Positions 53,325-59,034 of a stretch of DNA of 59,034 nt are shown here, one piece after another (the stretch's first letter is position 1; each line of letters begins with the position of its first letter). The stretch lies in NCBI GenBank assembly GCA_937958375.1, contig CALGNY010000210.1, positions 1-59,034 of the forward strand, written 5' to 3'. This DNA is from an uncultured Bacillaceae bacterium (lineage in GTDB: Bacteria > Bacillota > Bacilli > Bacillales > Alkalibacillaceae). A program made the translations under genes and the position numbers. Under the pieces are notes generated by a model that ran no database searches, was not told the origin of the DNA, and was given only the letters and a program-made list of their open reading frames with translations.

Positions 53325-54161
53325 ATGAAAACAAGAAGAAGTTTCGAAAAAATGAAGCAAGAGAACGAAAAAATCGCGATGCTGACAGCGTATGATTACC
53401 CATCCGCGAAAACTGCTGAGGAAGCAGGGATCGATTTATTGTTGGTTGGGGATTCTCTTGGGATGGTCGTTTTGGGCTATGACTCAACCATTCCTGTAAC
53501 GATGGACGATATGATTCATCACGGAAAAGCGGTAAAACGGGGTGCACCGGACACGTTTGTCGCTGTAGATATGCCGTTTATGTCGTTTCATGTCTCTGAA
53601 GAAGATGCTATGCGCAATGCTGCTCGGCTCGTACAAGAAACCGGTGCCGATGCCGTCAAAATTGAAGGCGGAAGAGAGCATGCTTCACTCGTCAGAAAGT
53701 TAACCCAAGCTGGCATACCTGTTGTCGGTCATATCGGATTGACACCACAAACATTCCAAGTACTCGGTGGATACCGCGTGCAAGGCAAGACGAAAGAAGA
53801 AGCTGAACGGTTAATCGAGGATGCGGAAATTTTGAACGAGGCTGGTGTCATCCTTTTGGTCTTGGAATGCGTGCCTGCTAAATTAGCTGAAAAGATTACG
53901 GAATCATCCACCGTACCGACCATTGGCATTGGAGCCGGAAGCGGGACTGACGGCCAAGTGCTCGTGTATCATGATGTACTTCAATATGGTGTTGAACGGT
54001 TGGCGAAATTCGTTAAACCACAAGCAAATTTCAATGAAACAGCCCATCAAGGCCTGACGCAATACATCGATGAAGTCAAATCCAAACAGTTCCCTGCTGA
54101 AGAACATACATATGCGATTAATGACGATGTATTGAAAGGGCTATACGGTGGTAAAGAATGA
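53325..54161 (+). CDS. panB: Ketopantoate hydroxymethyltransferase
   Basis: First pantothenate step: ketoisovalerate + methylene-THF to ketopantoate. AYDYPSAK, LVGDSLGMV, DMPF and KIEGG blocks, and the catalytic Glu in VLECVP. 278 residues. ATG 53325 is 7 bases after AGAGGAGG; an in-frame GTG start near 53304 overlaps birA. Heads panB-panC-panD. Confidence 0.96.
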   Translation: MKTRRSFEKMKQENEKIAMLTAYDYPSAKTAEEAGIDLLLVGDSLGMVVLGYDSTIPVTMDDMIHHGKAVKRGAPDTFVAVDMPFMSFHVSEEDAMRNAARLVQETGADAVKIEGGREHASLVRKLTQAGIPVVGHIGLTPQTFQVLGGYRVQGKTKEEAERLIEDAEILNEAGVILLVLECVPAKLAEKITESSTVPTIGIGAGSGTDGQVLVYHDVLQYGVERLAKFVKPQANFNETAHQGLTQYIDEVKSKQFPAEEHTYAINDDVLKGLYGGKE

Positions 54162-55039
54162 AAACGATTGAAACCATTAAAGAAATGAGAGCGTATTCGA
54201 AAACCGCACAGCTCGAACAGAAATCCATTGGTTTTGTCGCAACAATGGGCTATTTGCATGAAGGACACTTAGAGCTTGTCAAAAATGCCAGAAAAGAAAA
54301 CGATCTCGTAGTCGTCAGTATCTTCGTCAATCCATTGCAATTCAATCAAACGAATGATTTAAATTCGTATCCGCGTGACATCGTCCGGGATACCGATTTA
54401 CTGAAAAACGAACAAGTCGATGTCATTTTTCACCCGAGTGTCGATGAAATGTATCCTAAGGAAAACGTCATTCATATGAGCCTGTTAAATAGGCATGATG
54501 TTTTGTGTGGAAAAAGCAGACCGGGACACTTTGAAGGTGTACTCAAAGTGTTGTCAAAGCTTTTTTCAATCATTCAACCGACGCGTACATACTTCGGTTT
54601 GAAGGATGCCCAACAGGTAGCTGTCGTTGATGCACTGATTGAAGATCTTAATTTTGATATAGAGTTAGTGCCTGTTCCGACGGTTCGCGAACCCGACGGC
54701 TTAGCATTGAGTAGCCGAAATGTCCGTTTATCGGAAGAAGAGCGAGCAGAAGCACCGTTTATTTATCGTGCTTTACAATTCGGCCAAAAGTATATTCAAG
54801 AGACACCCGATTGGAAACCAAATGATGTCATCCAAGAAGTCGAAAATTATCTTCGGGTAAATATTTCTGGGGACATCGATTACGTCGATTGTTTATCCTA
54901 TCCTGATCTGGAACCGATCATCAAAATCGGTGATTCGGTCATTTTGGCTGTAGCCATTCATTATGAACATTCCAGATTAATTGATAATATCATTATGAAT
55001 CAATCAGGAGAGTCTATGTACAGGAGTGACGAAACATGA
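54158..55039 (+). CDS. panC: Pantothenate synthetase
   Basis: Joins pantoate and beta-alanine with ATP. Motifs TMGYLHEGHLELVK (HxGH) , FVNPLQFNQ, GKSRPGHFEGV and LSSRNVRLS (KMSKS-like). 293 residues. ATGA overlap with panB and with panD. Confidence 0.96.
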   Translation: MKTIETIKEMRAYSKTAQLEQKSIGFVATMGYLHEGHLELVKNARKENDLVVVSIFVNPLQFNQTNDLNSYPRDIVRDTDLLKNEQVDVIFHPSVDEMYPKENVIHMSLLNRHDVLCGKSRPGHFEGVLKVLSKLFSIIQPTRTYFGLKDAQQVAVVDALIEDLNFDIELVPVPTVREPDGLALSSRNVRLSEEERAEAPFIYRALQFGQKYIQETPDWKPNDVIQEVENYLRVNISGDIDYVDCLSYPDLEPIIKIGDSVILAVAIHYEHSRLIDNIIMNQSGESMYRSDET

Positions 55040-55419
55040 TTCGTACGATGCTTAATGCGAAAATTCACCGTGCGACCGTTACGGAGGCCAATTTGAACTA
55101 TGTAGGAAGTATTACCATCGATTCCACTTTACTGGAACAAGTAGGGATCCTTCCTCATGAAAAGGTTCAAGTTGTCAATAATAATAATGGTGAGCGAATT
55201 GAAACATATGTCATCGCCGGCGAAGCAAATAGTGGTGTGATTTGCCTAAATGGAGCAGCCGCACGCAAATTTCAGGTAGGTGACTCAATTATCATCATCT
55301 CTTATGTGCAACTGGATGAAACGGAATTGGACGATCATCGACCGACTGTTGCCATCATGGATGAAGATAATCGGGTTGAACAACTACTGAAAGAAGAACC
55401 ACCTTTCACAATTCTCTAA
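55036..55419 (+). CDS. panD: Aspartate 1-decarboxylase
   Basis: Pyruvoyl enzyme making beta-alanine. The proenzyme cleaves itself at Gly24-Ser25 in NYVGSITID; Lys9 and Tyr57-region residues are in place. 127 residues, the B. subtilis length. Last gene of panBCD; the terminator stem begins at its stop codon. Confidence 0.97.
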   Translation: MIRTMLNAKIHRATVTEANLNYVGSITIDSTLLEQVGILPHEKVQVVNNNNGERIETYVIAGEANSGVICLNGAAARKFQVGDSIIIISYVQLDETELDDHRPTVAIMDEDNRVEQLLKEEPPFTIL

Positions 55420-55448
55420 CTCCCATTCCATTTGGGAGTTGTTTTTTG
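55418..55448 (+). terminator. Terminator after panD
   Basis: Stem AACTCCCA / TGGGAGTT (55418-55425 with 55433-55440) overlapping the panD stop, then GTTTTTTG. Confidence 0.82.
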
Positions 55449-55479
55449 TCTATTCAGTCGCAAAGAGAGGAGGGGCAAT

Positions 55480-58155
55480 GTGAGTCGTTTTGTTACAGTA
55501 GATTTAGAGACTACAGGGAACTCAGCAAAAAATGGGGATGAAATCATCGAAATCGGAATCGTTGTGATCGAAGACGGTAAAATTGTCGATGAATATGAGT
55601 CTAAAGTAAAACCGAACGGTTCCATTCCCCCGTTCGTATCACAATTGACTGGCATCGAGATGAAGGATTTACGGGATGCACCGACATTTAAAGAAATCAT
55701 TCCAGAGATTTTACCTTATTTCGAAGATCGGTTTTTCATCGCGCATCCTGTTCATTTCGATTATGAATTTTTGAAGCAAAGTCTGGTCAATGCAGGATAT
55801 CCGCCAATCGCTTGTCCCGTGATCGATACGGTCGAACTATCCAGGGTGTTTTTTCCTTCTGCACCAGGCTACCGGCTTCAAGACTTGACAGCCTATCTGG
55901 ATATCGAACATTTCAAGCCACACCGGGCATTATCCGATGCGTATGTCACGGCACTTTTGTTTATAGAAATCATTCACAAAATAAGAAAGCTTCCCGTACA
56001 GACACTAAGGCAATTAAGCCCGCTATTAAGTAATTTACAGACCGATATCCATTACTTTTTTGAGGAAATCCTTGAAGAAAAACGGTATGAAAATGAAGCT
56101 AACGCCGATTTGACGTTTGAATATGGTTTAGCAATGGCTCATCCATCTGAACCCATTGCCCAACCAGATGTAAAGATGGATGATTTCAACCAATACCTAG
56201 ATCAATTATTTGAAGAATCAACCTTTGAGAAACGTGAAGGACAAAAAGAAATTGCCAAAGAAATTTATTCATCCTTCCAAATGAAACAACATCATGTGAT
56301 CGAAGCAGGACCGGGGCTTGGTAAAACCTTGGCCTACCTGCTTTCTTCATATGCCTTTAGCCAGCAAACGGGCAAACGTGTGATTATCAGTACATACACA
56401 CTTCAACTGCAAAAGCAGATTTATAAATACAGCGATCGATTTCCTTCCATTTTTCCGAAGGGCAGTATGGCTTTGTTGAAAAGTCCGAAAAATTATATCC
56501 ATATCAAACGATTCAAGGCGTTTTACGATCGATATTCAAATGACATCGGTAATTTTGACATAACCTTGACCCTTGCATTAATTTTTGTTTGGTTAACGGA
56601 GACGAAAACGGGTGATATTGAAGAGCTTCAGCTGCCTTCAAGAGGACAGGACATTTGGAATCAAATTGCTTGTGACCATGATGACGATACAACAGATTTA
56701 GCATCCTACTTTTTCCGAGCAAAAGAAAAGGCGAAGCAAGCACCAATCGTCATCGTCAATCATGCATTTCTCATTATGGATCTCAAAAAAGGACGAAAAG
56801 GCATTCCTGCAGGTCGACAGATTATCGTTGATGAAGCACATCATTTTGAAAATGTGACCCGACAACAATTATCTCAACAGATTGATTATCTCTCTGCTGT
56901 TCAACTTTTTCAGACATTGAACAAGTTGGAATCAAGTCGCCTGATCGAAGAAGTCAAAATGCATGCGGATTTCTTCTTTCGTTCGATTTACCAGGCAGTT
57001 GATTTTCTTCATTCAGATGATGATCCGGTTTCTGATACAGGAAAAATTCAATTGACCGTCGATGACGAAGCTTTAAAAATGATTTTCAATGGAAAAATAC
57101 GTGAAGAGCTGAATCAATTTCTTTTGAGCTGCGAAAAACTACACAAATTCGTACTGAACCAATCTCAAAAATCTGAGTTAGAACGATCGATTCAACAAAA
57201 AGCAGCAAGACAATTAGAGAATATCAATAGCTTCTTAAAAGAGTTCTTTCATTTGGATAAGCAGGCGATACGTTGGATAGAAATCGATCAACTTGGAGCA
57301 AAAAATTCAGCTTCACTGCATATGGAGCCCATCCGAATTAGTGAACAACTGAAAAAATGGTATGAACAATATACGGATAGCCTGGTCTTCATGAGTTCAA
57401 CACTTCAAACCAAGGAATCTTTTCATCATTTCATGAACCAAGTAGGCTTATCCAAGGAAACTTCTTCATCCATTTATCCGGTACCGTTAGCTTATGTCAA
57501 TCGTTCACAAGTATTAATTCCTTCTGATTTTCCACAAGTGACTGATTTAAGCGCAACCAGCTATGCCAATCACGTTGCTTCATTTGTGATGAAGTTATTT
57601 GATCAGACGAATAAAAAAATCTTGGTCTTGTTTACGTCTTATCAAATGCTGCGTGAAACGTATGAAAAAATCAAACTGCATGGAAAGGGAATGACTGTTT
57701 TAGCTCAAGGGATTCAATCAAGTAGCCGGGATAAATTAAAAAAACAGTTTGAAGAAATGGACGACGTCATTTTATTGGGGACCAGCTCTTTTTGGGAAGG
57801 CATGGATTTGTTGGATGAACCCGAAAAAATCATTTGCATGGCGCGTCTGCCGTTCGAATCGCCGAACCAACCGGTTTACCGAGCAAAGTGGAATATGCTG
57901 AAGCAAGAAAATAAAAACGCCTTTGAGCGACTGGCCTTGCCGACAGCCATTTTACGATTCCGCCAAGCATTCGGCCGGCTGATCCGCCATTCGGAAGACC
58001 GGGGACTATTTATCGTGTTGGACCGACGGCTGATGAGCAAAAGTTATGGGAAACAGTTCATTCAGGCTTTATCACCGACACCCGTTTTTTATGAAGAATC
58101 AGATGAGCTCATCGAACATGCAAGAAAATGGCTTTCATATGAAATCGATGAATGA
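55480..58155 (+). CDS. dinG: 3'-5' exonuclease / DinG-family helicase-like protein
   Basis: DnaQ-type exonuclease (Asp8, Glu10 in VDLETTG; Asp94 in HFDYEF; His149 and Asp153 in HRALSDA) fused to an XPD/DinG-like ATPase: Walker A GPGLGKT (277-283), DEAH 451-454, and a C-terminal motif QAFGRLIRHSEDRG. No iron-sulfur cysteine cluster is visible, as in Gram-positive DinG, where exonuclease rather than helicase activity dominates. 891 residues. GTG 55480 follows GGAGGGG at 5 bases; codons from 55432 lie over the panD terminator. Confidence 0.94.
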   Translation: MSRFVTVDLETTGNSAKNGDEIIEIGIVVIEDGKIVDEYESKVKPNGSIPPFVSQLTGIEMKDLRDAPTFKEIIPEILPYFEDRFFIAHPVHFDYEFLKQSLVNAGYPPIACPVIDTVELSRVFFPSAPGYRLQDLTAYLDIEHFKPHRALSDAYVTALLFIEIIHKIRKLPVQTLRQLSPLLSNLQTDIHYFFEEILEEKRYENEANADLTFEYGLAMAHPSEPIAQPDVKMDDFNQYLDQLFEESTFEKREGQKEIAKEIYSSFQMKQHHVIEAGPGLGKTLAYLLSSYAFSQQTGKRVIISTYTLQLQKQIYKYSDRFPSIFPKGSMALLKSPKNYIHIKRFKAFYDRYSNDIGNFDITLTLALIFVWLTETKTGDIEELQLPSRGQDIWNQIACDHDDDTTDLASYFFRAKEKAKQAPIVIVNHAFLIMDLKKGRKGIPAGRQIIVDEAHHFENVTRQQLSQQIDYLSAVQLFQTLNKLESSRLIEEVKMHADFFFRSIYQAVDFLHSDDDPVSDTGKIQLTVDDEALKMIFNGKIREELNQFLLSCEKLHKFVLNQSQKSELERSIQQKAARQLENINSFLKEFFHLDKQAIRWIEIDQLGAKNSASLHMEPIRISEQLKKWYEQYTDSLVFMSSTLQTKESFHHFMNQVGLSKETSSSIYPVPLAYVNRSQVLIPSDFPQVTDLSATSYANHVASFVMKLFDQTNKKILVLFTSYQMLRETYEKIKLHGKGMTVLAQGIQSSSRDKLKKQFEEMDDVILLGTSSFWEGMDLLDEPEKIICMARLPFESPNQPVYRAKWNMLKQENKNAFERLALPTAILRFRQAFGRLIRHSEDRGLFIVLDRRLMSKSYGKQFIQALSPTPVFYEESDELIEHARKWLSYEIDE

Positions 58156-58201
58156 CAAAGGATATAGATGTCCGCATTAACGATGAATAGGTGAAAGCCA
58201 A

Positions 58202-58951
58202 GTGAAACTTTTAATTGCCCTGATCCTGGGTGTTTTATCGATACCCGTTTTTCAATCCGACAGTCAGGATGAATTGGTTTATTATCCATTAGATCATGGG
58301 AATGCAGCATTTTTGAAAGTGACTGGAAAAGATCTTTATTTATTCAACACCGGGCACGAATCCGATCGGTATGACTTGTATCATCAGTTGGAAGAGTGGG
58401 AGGGGTACCGACTTCGTGGCATCATTATCACGCAACAGAATACCCACAACTGTGGAAATATCGACTTTTTGATCAACACGTATGATGTCGAGCAACTCAT
58501 CGTTCCGGGGAGCTTGAATGAATCGTGTGCAGTCGATCATCAAGATGTAAAACAAGTTAACTTAAAGCAACATCCGGTTACCCAAATTACGGAAGACTAC
58601 ACGGTAAGATATGAAGCTTCGTACAACGGAGACGGTGGAAATGTTGAGTTAAAAAGAGGCCGATTTACCGCGTATTGGTACGAAACATCAGCAGTCGCTG
58701 ACCGGAACGAGCGGGTGACCTTTGTCTATCTCCCATCCTATATTTATGAAGAAGATTTAAGCATTGAATTTCTCGATCGCCTCGACCCGCGAGTTGCAGT
58801 CATCCAAGAAAAAGCGAAAATGAAGCAGATGAGATTATTGAACGAGATATTATCAAAAGAGTGGATTGAAGCCTTCTTTTTAACAAAAAATCTCTCCGTC
58901 CATGTTGAGGTAGGCGACGGCCCTTACCGAATCTTCTTGGTTAGACGGTAG
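58202..58951 (+). CDS. Secreted protein with degenerate ComEC-type MBL fold
   Basis: 249 residues with a signal sequence (about 1-19). The layout resembles the MBL domain of ComEC/Rec2: PLDHGNAAFLKVTGKDLYLFNTG for LDVGQGDA...GKxxLIDTG (cited in two parts: PLDHGNAAFLK and GKDLYLFNTG), then IIITQQNTHNCGNIDFL in place of the ILTHxDxDHxGG metal site, then EQLIVPGS for the following strand. All four metal ligands are changed (Gln78, Asn80, His82, Asn83), so it is probably not a hydrolase. GTG start 7 bases after AGGTGAAAG. Follows dinG, where B. subtilis has ypmA-ypmB. Function unknown. Confidence 0.6.
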   Translation: MKLLIALILGVLSIPVFQSDSQDELVYYPLDHGNAAFLKVTGKDLYLFNTGHESDRYDLYHQLEEWEGYRLRGIIITQQNTHNCGNIDFLINTYDVEQLIVPGSLNESCAVDHQDVKQVNLKQHPVTQITEDYTVRYEASYNGDGGNVELKRGRFTAYWYETSAVADRNERVTFVYLPSYIYEEDLSIEFLDRLDPRVAVIQEKAKMKQMRLLNEILSKEWIEAFFLTKNLSVHVEVGDGPYRIFLVRR

Positions 58952-58980
58952 AAACGGCTTAATGTGATGTGCTGAGTCGT

Positions 58981-59034
58981 CATCGACATTTGGAGGTTCA
59001 AATGTCGGTGACAGGGCTTCTCAACGACATTCGG
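58981..59034. repeat. Array C: start of a third hairpin array (cut by window end)
   Basis: CATCGACATTTG (58981-58992) pairs with CAAATGTCGGTG (58999-59010), 12 pairs with one G-T, loop GAGGTT. A second copy begins CGACATTCGG at 59025, 41 bases after the first CGACATTTGG at 58984. Confidence 0.5.

Overview
The window is low-GC DNA from a spore-forming member of the Bacillaceae. Gene content and order follow the Bacillus subtilis segment rluB-res-sigX-...-spoIVA-hbs-...-qcr-...-panBCD-dinG almost gene for gene. Sporulation and germination genes (sleB, ypeB, spoVIF-type, spoIVA), menaquinone genes (menG, hepS, hepT), bacillithiol genes (ypdA, bshA) and the Gram-positive bc complex (qcrABC) all fit. 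Acidic insertions in secreted parts (the RsiX linker and the QcrC tail) hint at a moderate halophile or alkaliphile. The species cannot be named from the sequence alone.

Layout. 0.2-9 kb: rluB, the cytochrome c maturation and redox-sensing operon resABCDE, then the ECF pair sigX-rsiX behind a good sigma-X promoter. 8.9-9.4 kb: a five-unit tandem hairpin array and a relic IS-end sequence, then ppa and fer on the minus strand. 10.3-13.7 kb: ypbB-recS-ypbD and a small membrane protein. 13.8-19.8 kb: a CBS-ACT protein, a MecA paralogue, ddl, glutamate dehydrogenase, bacillithiol disulfide reductase ypdA and asparaginase. 20-28 kb: sleB-ypeB, the PilZ protein ypfA, cmk-plsC-rpsA, der-gpsA and a SpoVIF-like gene behind a candidate sigma-K promoter. 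28.3-28.6 kb: a second tandem array with a 51-base pitch. 28.6-31.8 kb: yphE-yphF, spoIVA and hbs.

31.8-33.7 kb: an IS1182-family element sits between hbs and hepS, where B. subtilis carries mtrA-mtrB. 33.8-41.2 kb: hepS-menG-hepT, ndk, cheR and aroC-aroB-aroA. The trp operon, aroH, hisC and tyrA that belong here in B. subtilis are absent. 41.2-47.4 kb: ypiA-ypiB-ypiF, qcrABC, ypjA, a 58-codon membrane protein and a YugP-type metalloprotease. 47.5-58.2 kb: a YitT-family protein on the minus strand, then the long run mazG-type gene, dapB, mgsA, bshA, cca, birA, panB-panC-panD and dinG. The bshB1 deacetylase gene normally between mgsA and bshA is missing. The window closes with a secreted protein that looks like a catalytically dead ComEC-type metallo-beta-lactamase fold, followed by the start of a third hairpin array.

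Most of the window is ordinary conserved core genome. The parts worth a second look are the three intergenic hairpin arrays, the RNA-level insulation and odd 3' end of the IS1182 transposase, the pruned tryptophan/tyrosine supraoperon and the degenerate MBL-fold protein.
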